From: a virus | Reading direction: 5' to 3' (one strand) | IMG/VR virus record: IMGVR_UViG_3300030102_006261 | Location: 78,161-142,160 of that record | DNA: 64,000 nucleotides | Position numbers and translations under genes: made by a program | Notes under the pieces: model-generated | Seen by the model: the letters and a program-made list of their open reading frames with translations, nothing else | Told to the model about the DNA's origin: nothing | Database searches by the model: none | Shown here: positions 15,127 through 26,000 of the stretch, piece by piece | Position numbering within the stretch: position 1 is the first letter of the stretch | Layout of the letters: each line of letters begins with the position of its first letter

Positions 15127-17649
15127 ATGCAAAATTTTTATACTAATGTTTCGCTAGTTGGGGATGGTATTCTCTATCGGGCGGTGGAGAACGGTGTATC
15201 CGTGAAGAGAGTTGTCAAGTATCAACCAACTCTCTTTGTTCCATCCAATAAAGAAACTAAATTCAAAACTCTTGATGGAAAGTTTGTTGAACCAATAAAT
15301 CCTGGTCATATTTCCGATTGTCGTGAGTTTGTAAACAAGTACAAAGATATTCCTAATTTTAATATTCATGGCAACACAGACTACGTTTATCAGTACATTG
15401 GTGACGAATTCGCAGATGAGGTTGACTATGATATGAATAAGATCGTAGTCGCTCATATCGATATCGAAACTCAATGTGAGCACGGGTTCCCCCAAGTCGA
15501 TGATCCTCAAGAGGAAGTGATTGGTATTACACTTTCTGTTAATCGTAAAAAGTATGTTTTAGGATTGGGTGATTTTAACATTGATGGTGTTGATTGTAGA
15601 AACTATGAACACGAGGAAGATCTTCTTGCCGACTTCTTAGATATTTGGAAGAGTGAACACCCAGACATCGTGACTGGTTGGAACATTAAGTTCTTTGATA
15701 TTCCATACCTTGTCCAGAGAATGAACAAACTTCTTTCCCCGATGGAAACATCTAATCTATCACCTTGGAAAAAGATTCGTGAAAAATTTATTGAGAGATC
15801 AAGTAAAAAGCATCGAACATTTCAAATTCTTGGTGTGTCTATCCTTGATTATCTGGATTTGTATAAAACATTCACATATACAAATCAGGAGTCATATAGA
15901 CTTGATCATATTGCTTTTGTTGAACTTGGAGAACGAAAGTTGGATTATGGTCAATATGAGACTATTCGAGATTTTTATCGAAATGATTTTCAGAAGTTTA
16001 TGGAATATAATGTTCGAGATGTTGAACTGATTGAAATGCTCGAAGATAAGATGAAACTCCTAGAACTCGCACTTGCACTCGCCTATTCTGCAAAGGTCAA
16101 TTATGAGGATGTCTTCTCACAAGTGCGAACTTGGGATCAAATTATCTACCACCACCTGAGAAAGGATAATATCGTAATCCCACCCAAGAAGGGTGGTAAG
16201 AAAGATGAGCAGTACGTTGGAGCATATGTTAAGGATCCGATCACGGGTATGCATGACTGGATTGTTTCTTTTGACTTGAATAGTCTGTACCCTCACCTAA
16301 TCATGCAGTATAACATCAGCCCGGAAACTATGATCCATCAAATGCAGGATCATATTATCACACCCAATGCTATTCTTGGTGAGCAATCCAACCATTTGAA
16401 GCAAGCGTTAAAAAAGCACACCGATAAAAATTATTCGGTGGCGGCAAACGGTACTTGTTACAGCCGAGATACTCGTGGGTTCCTTCCAAAGCTTATGTCT
16501 AAGATGTATGACGAACGTAAAGCGTACAAGAAGAAGATGATCGAGTGTCAGAAACAAAAAGAAAAAGATCCCAGCAATAAGAAGCTCGACTTTGAGATTG
16601 CAAAATACAATAACTTCCAGATGGTTCGTAAGATTCAATTGAACTCAGCTTATGGTGCAATCGGAAATCAGTACTTCCGGTATTACGCCACTGATATGGC
16701 TGAAGCAATTACAACTTCTGGTCAATTAAGCATTCGGTGGATCGCGGACAAACTCAATGAATTTTTAAATTCTACTGTTGGAACAGACGGATACGATTAT
16801 GTTGTTGCATCAGATACAGATTCAGTTTATATTCGTCTTGGTAAATTGGTGGATAAGTTTTTAGATAAAGACTCTGTTGACACGGATAGAATTATTAAAT
16901 TCTTGGATGACAGTTCTGAAAAAATCATTCAACCTTTCATTGACAAGCAATATGACGAACTATGTAAAATGATGAACGCATATGAAAACAAAATGCAGAT
17001 GGGTAGGGAGGTTATTGCGGAGAGAGGTGTTTGGACCGCCAAGAAACGATATGCTCTTAACGTTTGGGACTCTGAAGGTGTTCGTTACGAGAGTCCAAAA
17101 CTCAAGATCATGGGGATTGAAACCACTAGAAGTTCAACTCCGGCAGTTGTGAGACAAAAACTAAAAGAGGCAATCCGTCTTATTCTAACCACGGATGAAA
17201 AGTCTATACAAAATTTTGTGCATGATTTCCATGAATACTTCTTTGCTCTAGATCCAGATGAAATCGCCTTCCCTCGAAGTGTTTCTAATCTGGAGAAGTA
17301 CTCTTCTTCTTCTGACATCTACAAAAAGGCTACACCAATCGCAGTTAAGGGATCACTAATTTACAATCATTTCATAGAGGGTAAAAACTTATCATCCAAG
17401 TATGAAAAAATTCAAGAGGGTGATAAAATTAAGTTCATCTATCTAAAAGAACCAAATCCAATTGGTGGTGGTAGAGGTGATAAGGTAATATCTTTCCCAA
17501 CAAAATTACCAAAAGAACTAGATTTACACAGGTTTGTAGATTATGATAAGCAATTCAACACGAGTTTCTTGGATCCACTTGAGAATATTCTAAATGTGGT
17601 TGATTGGAAGTCCAAACAGGAAGCTTCTTTGGAGGATTTTTTCTCATGA
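15127..17649 (+). CDS. 43: Family B DNA polymerase, T4 gp43-like
   Basis: 840 residues, close to the T4 gp43 size. The N-terminal 3'-5' exonuclease domain shows ExoI 'HIDIET' (Asp112, Glu114) and ExoII 'VTGWNIKFFDIPYL'. Polymerase motif A 'SFDLNSLYPHLIM' (about 380), motif B 'KIQLNSAYGAIGNQYF' and motif C 'ASDTDSVYI' (about 560) are intact, as is the 'KKRYALNVWDSEG' thumb-proximal motif. The C-terminal end '[11 protein letters not shown]' looks like the sliding-clamp-binding peptide of T4 gp43. Replicates the phage genome with the clamp and the helicase-primase encoded downstream. Overlaps the next gene by ATGA. Confidence 0.97.
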   Translation: MQNFYTNVSLVGDGILYRAVENGVSVKRVVKYQPTLFVPSNKETKFKTLDGKFVEPINPGHISDCREFVNKYKDIPNFNIHGNTDYVYQYIGDEFADEVDYDMNKIVVAHIDIETQCEHGFPQVDDPQEEVIGITLSVNRKKYVLGLGDFNIDGVDCRNYEHEEDLLADFLDIWKSEHPDIVTGWNIKFFDIPYLVQRMNKLLSPMETSNLSPWKKIREKFIERSSKKHRTFQILGVSILDYLDLYKTFTYTNQESYRLDHIAFVELGERKLDYGQYETIRDFYRNDFQKFMEYNVRDVELIEMLEDKMKLLELALALAYSAKVNYEDVFSQVRTWDQIIYHHLRKDNIVIPPKKGGKKDEQYVGAYVKDPITGMHDWIVSFDLNSLYPHLIMQYNISPETMIHQMQDHIITPNAILGEQSNHLKQALKKHTDKNYSVAANGTCYSRDTRGFLPKLMSKMYDERKAYKKKMIECQKQKEKDPSNKKLDFEIAKYNNFQMVRKIQLNSAYGAIGNQYFRYYATDMAEAITTSGQLSIRWIADKLNEFLNSTVGTDGYDYVVASDTDSVYIRLGKLVDKFLDKDSVDTDRIIKFLDDSSEKIIQPFIDKQYDELCKMMNAYENKMQMGREVIAERGVWTAKKRYALNVWDSEGVRYESPKLKIMGIETTRSSTPAVVRQKLKEAIRLILTTDEKSIQNFVHDFHEYFFALDPDEIAFPRSVSNLEKYSSSSDIYKKATPIAVKGSLIYNHFIEGKNLSSKYEKIQEGDKIKFIYLKEPNPIGGGRGDKVISFPTKLPKELDLHRFVDYDKQFNTSFLDPLENILNVVDWKSKQEASLEDFFS

Positions 17650-17837
17650 AAATAGAGATTACATCGCAAGAATTGGAAAAGATGAAAAGTGTGATAGATA
17701 AATTATACCAAAATTACAGTGAACAAATTAGACAAGCTTACGCAGATGAAAACACACCGATAAAAGAAATAAATCGACTTAATGGTGAGAGAGATGATCT
17801 CAAGCCAATTTTAGAGATGCTTAAAAGACATAGATAG
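17646..17837 (+). CDS. Small coiled-coil-like protein between gp43 and uvsX, unknown
   Basis: 63 residues from ATG 17646 (ATGA overlap with polymerase). Almost entirely helical and charged, with heptad-like spacing in '[24 protein letters not shown]' and '[21 protein letters not shown]'. No family recognised. Co-transcribed with replication genes, so a small accessory or regulator is possible. Confidence 0.6.
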   Translation: MKIEITSQELEKMKSVIDKLYQNYSEQIRQAYADENTPIKEINRLNGERDDLKPILEMLKRHR

Positions 17838-17845
17838 GAGATAAA

Positions 17846-18910
17846 ATGGATCAATTTTTAAATGATTTTGTAAAAGAGAGCGGTAACAAATACGCTAATG
17901 TGGTTTGTGATGGTCTGGAAGGAGCCGATGTTGATGGATTTGTTGATACTGGATCTTTCGCTTTTAATGCTCTGCTCTCTGGGAGTATTTACGGCGGAAT
18001 TCCTAATAATAAAATCATCGCAATCGCCGGGGAGTCTGCCACAGGAAAGACTTATTTCACGCTTGGGATCGTGCATAAGTTTCTTTCTGACAATCCTAGC
18101 GGGGTGGTATTGTATTTTGATACTGAGCAAGCTGTAACTTCGAGCATGTTTACTGATCGTGGAGTCGATTCTAGTAGAGTGGCAGTTTTCCCTGTTGCAA
18201 CGATTGAAGACTTCCGACATCAAGCGATCAAGATTGTTGACAAGTATCTGGAACTTCCTAAGTCTGAGAGAAAGCCGATGCTAATCTGTCTCGACTCACT
18301 TGGGATGTTGAGCACTGATAAGGAGATCGTTGATACCGCAGAGGGTAAAGGAACCCGAGATATGACTCGCGCACAGATGATCAAGTCCACATTTCGTGTG
18401 TTGACCATCAAGCTGGGTAAAGCTGGTATTCCTCTTATCCTCACTAACCACACTTACGATGTGATTGGTTCCATGTTCCCCCAAAAGGAAATGGGTGGTG
18501 GATCTGGTCTCAAATACGCTGCCTCTACCATCGTTTATCTTTCGAAGAAGAAGCTAAAGGAGGGGACAGATGTGATTGGTAATATTATTCACTGTAAGTT
18601 GTACAAGAGTAGGTTCACAAAAGAAAACTCTATGATTGATGTGATGTTGAACTATGATGAGGGTCTTAACCCATACTATGGTTTAATTGATCTCGCTCTG
18701 AAGTATGATCTAGTGAGTAAAGTTTCAAATAGAATTCAATTTAAGGATGGTAGCAAGGTATATGAAAAGCAAATCTACAAGAACCCAGAAAAATACTTTT
18801 CTGAAGATTTTATGCAAGAACTGGATAGAGTCGCACAGAGAGAATTTAGATATGGAAAAGATGATTCGGGAAGTTATAGTGAAGGGGTGGAGGACCAGAA
18901 CGATGGATGA
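17846..18910 (+). CDS. uvsX: UvsX, RecA-like recombinase
   Basis: 354 residues, start ATG with TAGGAG upstream. Walker A 'GESATGKT' (about 62-69), '[11 protein letters not shown]' following strand, Walker B region '[12 protein letters not shown]', and the RecA L2-type region around '[28 protein letters not shown]'. This arrangement is that of T4 UvsX, the strand-exchange protein that drives recombination-dependent replication. Acidic C-terminal tail ('[10 protein letters not shown]'), also typical. Located in the T4-like order 43-uvsX-41-61. Confidence 0.95.
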   Translation: MDQFLNDFVKESGNKYANVVCDGLEGADVDGFVDTGSFAFNALLSGSIYGGIPNNKIIAIAGESATGKTYFTLGIVHKFLSDNPSGVVLYFDTEQAVTSSMFTDRGVDSSRVAVFPVATIEDFRHQAIKIVDKYLELPKSERKPMLICLDSLGMLSTDKEIVDTAEGKGTRDMTRAQMIKSTFRVLTIKLGKAGIPLILTNHTYDVIGSMFPQKEMGGGSGLKYAASTIVYLSKKKLKEGTDVIGNIIHCKLYKSRFTKENSMIDVMLNYDEGLNPYYGLIDLALKYDLVSKVSNRIQFKDGSKVYEKQIYKNPEKYFSEDFMQELDRVAQREFRYGKDDSGSYSEGVEDQNDG

Positions 18911-19211
18911 TAATACAGGCTTTAGGTATGTGGATGAGCATACGGATGGTAATATCCCGGTCGAAATAACTGAGGGTAAGTTTAAGGGATTTCAATTTAG
19001 ATATGATGGTGTCTACTTTGAAGAGAAGGACGAAGAGTTGCATTTCAACTATGATTATGATATAGTGAAGAATGAACAGGACTTCGACGAGGATGATCCA
19101 GAACTAAAGAAAGCCATGAATAATATTCTGTTTCAGGTTTTAGATGAACAGCTTTCAATGGTTGGTGAAGAAGAGGAACTTTTACGGGAGACTAATGACG
19201 AAGACTCTTGA
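18903..19211 (+). CDS. Small acidic protein between uvsX and gp41, unknown
   Basis: 102 residues from ATG 18903, overlapping uvsX by 8 nt and the helicase gene by 17 nt; a longer upstream frame lies inside uvsX. Very acidic ('[16 protein letters not shown]', '[15 protein letters not shown]'). N-terminal '[24 protein letters not shown]' may form a small beta domain. It occupies the place of T4 gene 40 between uvsX and 41, but I see no similarity to gp40. Confidence 0.6.
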   Translation: MDDNTGFRYVDEHTDGNIPVEITEGKFKGFQFRYDGVYFEEKDEELHFNYDYDIVKNEQDFDEDDPELKKAMNNILFQVLDEQLSMVGEEEELLRETNDEDS

Positions 19212-20601
19212 AAAAATCATACTACAGAATCTTTTGTACAACGAAGATTATTCTAGGAAAGTTGCTCCGTTTTTAAAGACGGAGTATTTCCATGACAGAA
19301 GCGAAAGAATAATTTTTGAGATAGCTCAAGGTTTTATATTGAATTATAATAACTTACCCACAAAAGAAATAATTACCATTGAGGTGGATAAACTTAAGAC
19401 AATAACCGAAGAGGATTTCAAAAACATACAAAATATTTTGACCGATCTCTGTGAGGAGGACGTTGATTTTTCATGGTTAGTTGAGCAGACTGAAAACTTC
19501 TGTAAGGACAAAGCGGTTTACAACGCGATTATGGAATCAATTCACATAATCGATGGTGAATCTAAGACTCAAAACTCTAATGCAATACCTGAAATTCTTT
19601 CAGATGCTCTCGCTGTATCTTTTGACACACACGTTGGACATGATTATCTAGAGGACTCAGATGATCGATTTGATTTTTATCATCGTGTTGAAAAGAAAGT
19701 CCCATTTGATCTAGAATACTTTAACACAATCACTGCCGGTGGTACACCTCAGAAAACTCTTAATATTATCATGGCTGGGACTGGTGTTGGTAAATCTTTG
19801 TTTTTGTGTCATCATGCTGCAAACTGTCTGTCACAAAACAACAATGTATTGTACATAACATGTGAGATGGCAGAGGAGAGGATCGCAGAAAGAATTGATG
19901 CTAATCTTTTTGACATGACCATTGATGATGTGCAGGATTTACCTAAGTCCATTTATAGCAAAAAGTTGGAGACGTTAAAGTCTACTATTAAGGGTAAGTT
20001 GATTGTCAAAGAATATCCTACTGCAACTGCGAACGTAAATCACTTCCGCGCTCTCCTTGATGAGTTATGGATGAAAAAGCAATTCAAACCAGATATCATT
20101 TTCATTGACTACTTGAATATTTGTGCCTCTGCTAGACTTAAAAATGGAAATAACGTTAACTCTTATAGCTACATAAAGGCGATAGCAGAGGAACTGCGTG
20201 GGATGGCCGTGGAAAGATCAGTGCCCATATTTTCAGCGACTCAGGTTAACCGTGGTGGTTTTAATAACACTGATGTTGGCTTAGAGGATACGTCTGAATC
20301 TTTCGGGTTACCCGCAACGGCAGACTTTATGATAGCATTAATTTCAACAGAGGAACTGGAAGAATTGAATCAGATCATGGTGAAACAACTTAAGAATCGC
20401 TATAATGACGTAGCGAGTAATAAGAAGTTTCTTCTCGGAATCAACCGAGGCAAAATGAAATTGTATGACGTTGATCATGGATCCGGTGAATTAGTTCAGT
20501 CAAATCAAACCGATAGTCATGATAATGGTAATGGGTTTAACGGAAAAAATTTCGATTCTAAATTTCAAAGTAGTTCTAAATTTGAAAGTTGGAGTATATA
20601 A
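19195..20601 (+). CDS. 41: Replicative DnaB-like helicase, T4 gp41-like
   Basis: 468 residues from ATG 19195, which has GGGAG 5 nt upstream; upstream codons fall in the previous gene. N-terminal helical domain, then the RecA-like motor: Walker A 'MAGTGVGKS' (about 193-201), 'VLYITCEMAEERIAERI' (helicase motif 1a), Walker B 'PDIIFIDYLNI', 'PIFSATQVNR' (sensor/motif 3) and 'FGLPATADFMIAL'. The C-terminal tail is Asn/Ser-rich. Unwinds DNA at the fork together with the primase directly downstream (TAATG overlap). Confidence 0.95.
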   Translation: MTKTLEKIILQNLLYNEDYSRKVAPFLKTEYFHDRSERIIFEIAQGFILNYNNLPTKEIITIEVDKLKTITEEDFKNIQNILTDLCEEDVDFSWLVEQTENFCKDKAVYNAIMESIHIIDGESKTQNSNAIPEILSDALAVSFDTHVGHDYLEDSDDRFDFYHRVEKKVPFDLEYFNTITAGGTPQKTLNIIMAGTGVGKSLFLCHHAANCLSQNNNVLYITCEMAEERIAERIDANLFDMTIDDVQDLPKSIYSKKLETLKSTIKGKLIVKEYPTATANVNHFRALLDELWMKKQFKPDIIFIDYLNICASARLKNGNNVNSYSYIKAIAEELRGMAVERSVPIFSATQVNRGGFNNTDVGLEDTSESFGLPATADFMIALISTEELEELNQIMVKQLKNRYNDVASNKKFLLGINRGKMKLYDVDHGSGELVQSNQTDSHDNGNGFNGKNFDSKFQSSSKFESWSI

Positions 20602-21653
20602 TGACAACTTACATCGATAAAAAGTTTATCAATCTAGTTTCGTCCCACCTAGATAAGTTTAGTTGGAAGAAAAATGATTTAGCGAATTGTCGATGTCCAA
20701 TTTGTGGAGATTCAAAGAAAAACAAAACAAAGGCTCGTGGTTACTTTTATCAGAAAGGTAACGATTTTTTCTACAAGTGTCACAACTGTGGTGCAGGTCA
20801 CTCGCTATATAGATTTTTAGAAATGATTTCTCCTGTTTTGATGAAGGACTATTCCATGGAGAGATGGAAGTCTGGTGAAAACGGGAGATCAAACTATATA
20901 CAACCAGAGGAGCGAGAGATGTTAGGTATTAAATCGAAACCTAAATTTAAACCACAACCAGAGTTACTAAAGAATTTGACGCGGGTGAAAGATCTAAGCA
21001 AAGATCACCCAGCTTATAAATTTGTACAATTAAGAAAAATACCAGAAAAGTTTTATGATATTTTATATTATACAAATGATTTTGGTAGTTTTCAAACTAA
21101 GTTAGATCCAACGGCCATGGCTCTGGGTGAAGAGGAAAGGTTAGTCATTCCATTTTTTAACAAGAGTGGTGATCTTGTTGCTGCACAGGGTAGATTGTTA
21201 AATCTGAAATCTGAACAAAATGCGAGACATACGGCTAGGTACATAACTGTGAAGGCTGACAAAAGCATAGATCGACTTTGGTATGGAATGTGGAGGGCAA
21301 ATCCAAAAAAGAGGGTATATGTCGTAGAGGGTCCTCTAGATAGTCTCTTCATATCAAACACTATCGCCATGGTTGGTGCCGGTGCGATTGAAAAAATACA
21401 TCCTAGATTCGACTCCAGTGATGTAGTTTATGCCTTAGATAACGAGCCTAGAAACAAACAGATCATAAACTATATGGAAAGATTAATTGATAAGAAATGC
21501 AGTGTTTGCATTTGGCCAGATAACGTGAAAGAAAAAGATATTAACGATATGATCTATACGAGATCTCATAGAGAAATAAAGAGTATCATCGATAGAAATG
21601 TTTACACAGGATTAGAGGCAAAAATGAAACTGATGAAATGGAGAAAGGTATGA
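20601..21653 (+). CDS. 61: DNA primase, T4 gp61-like
   Basis: 350 residues. The N-terminal zinc-binding module has 'CRCPICGDS' and 'FYKCHNCGAGHS' (four Cys, about residues 32-63). The central region 'RLVIPFFNKSGDLVAAQGRLL' and the Toprim-type strand 'RVYVVEGPLDSLFI' with 'VYALDNEPRN' supply the catalytic acidic residues. Makes RNA primers as part of the primosome with gp41. Start ATG 20601 overlaps the helicase stop. Confidence 0.93.
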   Translation: MTTYIDKKFINLVSSHLDKFSWKKNDLANCRCPICGDSKKNKTKARGYFYQKGNDFFYKCHNCGAGHSLYRFLEMISPVLMKDYSMERWKSGENGRSNYIQPEEREMLGIKSKPKFKPQPELLKNLTRVKDLSKDHPAYKFVQLRKIPEKFYDILYYTNDFGSFQTKLDPTAMALGEEERLVIPFFNKSGDLVAAQGRLLNLKSEQNARHTARYITVKADKSIDRLWYGMWRANPKKRVYVVEGPLDSLFISNTIAMVGAGAIEKIHPRFDSSDVVYALDNEPRNKQIINYMERLIDKKCSVCIWPDNVKEKDINDMIYTRSHREIKSIIDRNVYTGLEAKMKLMKWRKV

Positions 21654-21832
21654 TGGAAGAGGATATCCCAGATGAGGTTTTTCTTGAGGCCACCATTCAG
21701 TTTGCTAATCACTTCTCTGATTACATAAAAGAATGGAATCATGATGTTTGGAGAAGAGCAGTGGACTACGCAAAGAGTTATACTGAACTAGAAGACTTTG
21801 ATATTTTTTACGGAGATGACAAACGTGACTAA
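21650..21832 (+). CDS. Small acidic protein, unknown
   Basis: 60 residues from ATG 21650, ATGA-coupled to the primase gene, with GAGAAAGG upstream. Helical and acidic ('IPDEVFLEATIQFANHFSDYIKEWNHDVWRRAVDYAKSY'). No family recognised. Coupled to primase upstream and thyX downstream. Confidence 0.55.
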   Translation: MMEEDIPDEVFLEATIQFANHFSDYIKEWNHDVWRRAVDYAKSYTELEDFDIFYGDDKRD

Positions 21833-22556
21833 AATTTTAAACGCAGGGCATGTTGAATTAGTTGATCATATGGGAAATGATTTAACTGTGGTTAATGCTG
21901 CTAGAGTTTCTTTTAATAAAGAAAGTGAATGGACGTACGATGAAGAGGCAATGGAAAGAATTAAGGGATCAAACTGGCAATCTGACAGACTGAGAGAAGA
22001 GTTTAAAAAATTATCAGACGCAGATAAAAAACTCATATCATATTTAGCCAAACACAAGCACTGGACACCTTTTGCACATCCACAGATCACGTTGAGAATT
22101 AAAGCTCCCGTGTCAATTAGAACTCAGTTCTTTAAGCATAAGCAGGGATTTGTTGAGAATGAAATCAGTCGAAGATATGTCTCATATGATCCAGAGTTCT
22201 ATTTACCTCACTGGAGAGGGCAACCAAAGAATGGTGCTAAACAAGGGAGTGAAGATTTTATAGCTTTACCATCAGAATCAATACGAGCATATTCTAAAGC
22301 ACTCGACGCTTCTTTGGAGGCATACCATAAACTAATTGACTCTGGTGTTGCTCCGGAACAAGCACGTTTCGTTTTACCACAAGCGATGTACACAGAATGG
22401 TATTGGACTGGATCTCTCGCAGCATACGCTAGATTTTACAGTCAAAGATCAGATCCACATGCTCAATGGGAAATTCGTGAGTATGCTAGAGTCATTGGTG
22501 AAATAATTCAACCACTTTTCCCATTTTCGTGGAAATCGCTTACTATAAATACATAG
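21825..22556 (+). CDS. thyX: Flavin-dependent thymidylate synthase ThyX with variant signature
   Basis: About 243 residues. GTG 21825 is favoured because GGAG (21812-21815) is 9 nt upstream; ATG 21816 is an alternative but would abut the SD. 'FAHPQITLRIKAPVSIRTQFFKHKQGFVENEISRRYVSY' is the ThyX core. The usual RHRxxSxNExSxRY reads KHK-QGFVE-NEISRRY, with both Arg replaced by Lys and one extra residue. 'QARFVLPQAMYTEWYWTGSL' is the conserved C-terminal substrate motif. Converts dUMP to dTMP using CH2-THF and FAD, downstream of dUTPase. Confidence 0.92.
   Translation: MTKILNAGHVELVDHMGNDLTVVNAARVSFNKESEWTYDEEAMERIKGSNWQSDRLREEFKKLSDADKKLISYLAKHKHWTPFAHPQITLRIKAPVSIRTQFFKHKQGFVENEISRRYVSYDPEFYLPHWRGQPKNGAKQGSEDFIALPSESIRAYSKALDASLEAYHKLIDSGVAPEQARFVLPQAMYTEWYWTGSLAAYARFYSQRSDPHAQWEIREYARVIGEIIQPLFPFSWKSLTINT
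22544..22551 (+). promoter_or_regulatory. T4-type late promoter motif TATAAATA
   Basis: Exact match to the T4 late consensus octamer, 17 nt upstream of the structural gene at 22569 and inside the last codons of thyX. This separates early/middle replication genes from late structural genes transcribed on the same strand. Confidence 0.6.
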
Positions 22557-22568
22557 TAAGGAAAACTT

Positions 22569-23051
22569 ATGGCACAAAAAAATTACGACATAGAAATAGA
22601 TCAGGGTGAAAAGTTTGGACTGTACTTTCAGTTTACTGATGATAATGATAGTCTAATAGATCTTAACAGTTATAAGGCAAACATGGAGCTTCGTAGGTTT
22701 GCCGGTGACTCCGAGATTCTTGTTCACTTGAGTGGTAGTGGTCCAACTGGAATGGGTGCAGGGACCGGTGGTAGATATGGAATTACCGGGGGTGGATCAA
22801 CTGGATTCTTTAGTTCCTTGGCCACTGGGGGTGTGTCTGGAACTGGAGGTATTTTCTTTAATGCATCCTCGACTGGATCTGTTGTATATAATGCAACCGG
22901 AGGAGTATTCATTTCTATGGATGCAGAAACAACTTCAAATGTCCCGTTCGGAAGACATTTCTATGATTTAGAATTTTTAAATCCTTCAAAAGAAACCATT
23001 AAGGTTTTAAAGGGAAGATTTGTTGTCAACAGAGAAGTAACTAGAGATTGA
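22569..23051 (+). CDS. Virion structural protein ('IDQGxxF...DLxxY' type)
   Basis: 160 residues. The opening 'YDIEIDQGEKFGLYFQFTDDNDSLIDLNSYKANMELRR' is a beta domain recurring near fibre or baseplate genes in marine T4-like phages. The middle is a Gly/Ser/Thr-rich stretch of low complexity (about residues 57-115), and the end 'YDLEFLNPSKETIKVLKGRFVVNREVTR' closes the beta domain. Low-complexity insertion between two halves of one fold is unusual. Preceded by a late promoter motif. Confidence 0.6.
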   Translation: MAQKNYDIEIDQGEKFGLYFQFTDDNDSLIDLNSYKANMELRRFAGDSEILVHLSGSGPTGMGAGTGGRYGITGGGSTGFFSSLATGGVSGTGGIFFNASSTGSVVYNATGGVFISMDAETTSNVPFGRHFYDLEFLNPSKETIKVLKGRFVVNREVTRD

Positions 23052-23062
23052 TTGGAGAATAG

Positions 23063-26000
23063 ATGCCTTTTCATGGTGGATTTGGTCAAGACCAAGATGT
23101 TGTAAATCCTGAACTTTACTTAAAACGTTATGTTGAGGGTGATATCTATTCTGGTGCGGTGTTACTAAACGAAAGTCCAACTTCGGTTGATGCTACTCAA
23201 TATGAATACAGTCTGAGTGTATTCTCCAACATGTTCTCTGGAGCAAACTCTGATTTTTTCTCAGCGGATGAATGGCCGATAGAACTACCAAACTCAAATG
23301 GACTTTTTCAGTTTACTGGTAAACTGGGATCCTCCACTACTGCGTTTAAGCAACTTGGCTTTGCGGGACGAAACTTTACCACTGTAGGATTTGATTCTAA
23401 CTCTGATGGGGTGATTGACAATCCTGTTAGTTCATATAGATATAATTTTTCTACAATAAATGAGATCTCTCCTATTCAGACCTTACCGGGTGTTAATTTA
23501 TCTTACGATCCAGTTGAGTCTAGTGCTGTTACAAGATTTACTTATAATCGGGCGTTTCCTGAATTTGCTAGTACAGACTTATATACTACACTCTCAGAGA
23601 GAATCCCAAGACGGCCGAAATACTATAAGTATGGAATGTACTATGATACATCCGAAAACGAAATGCGAAGTATAAAAGAGCAGTCTTTTGCTTGTGGATT
23701 CGACAACGGATTTTATGTTGATCAAGAGGGTAAGATAAAAGTGATGAGTCAAGGTTATGAATTTGCTCGCTCCGCACCAATTTTTGGTATATTTTCTTTC
23801 ATGGACAAATTTTTGTTTAATGAAAATGGTATAGAAACAGCTACAGAATATAATAGTGTTTTTGATCCATCATCTGAGTATTTTATACCAGAGGGAGTTG
23901 ACTGGGAGTATGATTCAAGTGAGGGGCCTTTTCTTGGACTAGATCATAACGCTAGGATGACTAAGTACCTAAATGAGCCTTACGCAAATGTTGCACATTT
24001 AATTAGGTTGTATTTAAATAGAAAATTCTTTGATAAGATGCTGGAGCAGTTACCAGAGTGGTCACATCTATGCTCCGTTATTCAATATTATGACGAAGAC
24101 TTGGAAATAAAATCTATTGCTATGGCAGCGAATGATGCTGCTATCTTATTGGACACTGAGGGAAAAATACACGTAATCAGTAACGCAGGTAAAACTTCCA
24201 GTACTACCACCGATGTAAGTAGCTGCTCTTACGGCGCCGCCCGTGATTTAGTTCAGCATCTTATGGTTTACTACCCCGAAAAATATAGAAAACAAGATTG
24301 GAATCAATATTTAGATTCCAATGGTGTACCAGAAGATCTAGGCTCTTTCCCATACATGAGTTCTGAAAAATATTTTTGGGTCGATGACACTGGAGAATTG
24401 GTCGATACTGAGGATGTAAAGTTTGTATCTGTGCAGGCTGATGGAGGATCTCTTCCGGGAGAAGGTGTCACTTTTCTTGCGATAGATGATCAGGGTAAAG
24501 TGTATGCTCGTGAAATAAAGAGCACGATGACATATGAACCGGTTAGGGTGAATATTCCAGCGACAAATGGAGAGGGTTATAGACGTTTCATAGAGAGACC
24601 TAAATACTCGTCATACAGTTCATCTGGGCTACCATCTTCGGAGCTACATCCTGAATTCATGAAGGGTGGTGAGTTCATAGACTCGACTGGTGGTCGAACA
24701 AGATCACAACCAACGCTGGGTTTCGACGACTTCACTGATCTGCTTGAGGATGTCTTCAATGATATTGGATACGCTTATCCATCTGATCCCACAAATCCCA
24801 ATGCAGAAAACATTCCGTTCTTTGATCCCAGAGTTCGTGAAAGGTATGATAGATTCTTGTTGAATGGTGATCCACACCGAGTGGCTGCTCGTTATAGGGA
24901 CATCACAAATCCCGCAAGTGTAATGATCAATCCGGAAACAGGGAATATTCTTCATACAGATAATTCAATTATGAGATTTTTGGCATCGAGTCTGAGAGAA
25001 ATACCTCTAGACGCTAATGGAAATAGGTGTCGTGTTTTATCACTTACGGACACCTTTGAGCACTTGAGTGCCGTTTTGTATGTAGATGTTAGTGGTAGGA
25101 GTCATGCCACTCTACCCGATGATCCTGGTCCTCTGAATATTGACGCAGAAACGGAGGTCATACCAAACGGTAGGATAGGAATCACTCATATCGGGACAAT
25201 GCAACTGCGCAATGGTAATTTGATGACTTTTCTTTCCAAGAAACTGTCTCCAAGATTGCTTGTAAAAACTTTTGATCAAAATAAAGATCCCCTTGACCCA
25301 TCTTTATATGAGTATATTGATAATACGTCAACGTTTGAAGACAAAACTATGTCTTTTGATATAGCCACGTATCGTAAATTATTTTTACGAGAGGTTGACG
25401 GTAATGAGCACTATATTCCACCTAGAAATATAGGTGGTACTCGATCTGGAGTGGTGATACACTCAAACAATGATAAAATAGCTTATATTACGGCTAGACA
25501 GTGGAAAGGTTCTGAATTTGATCCACCACAGATACAGAATCTACAAGGGCAGGTAGCAGAACTACCCGGTCAAGTACGATCAATATCAGCGTTTAGTGTC
25601 CCTCATCCATTATACTTTAGGACACGACCTCGGGCTAGTGGAATAGATGATATTGTTCCAGATTATGAGCCGTGGAGAAGTTATAATAACTTTACTTCTT
25701 TTAATCTGATGTATAATCGAGGTAATCTTATGGCAAACATGTTCCTCCCAAACAATAGAGTTAATTATAGTTTTAATAACATACAACAAACATGGGATGA
25801 TAAAATATACCCCGCATACTCAGATCCCCTGTATGACAAGACAAATGGAATTCCAATGATGGGATCTCTAAATGGGTTCAACGGTACATTTTTCAATGCA
25901 TACGCTTCAGCATACCCCGGATTGTGCAATCCTCCAATGATTTTTCCAGACGCAGTACCCGGTCCCGCTGACAGCCCCACCCCTCTTTTAGGCTATTTAC

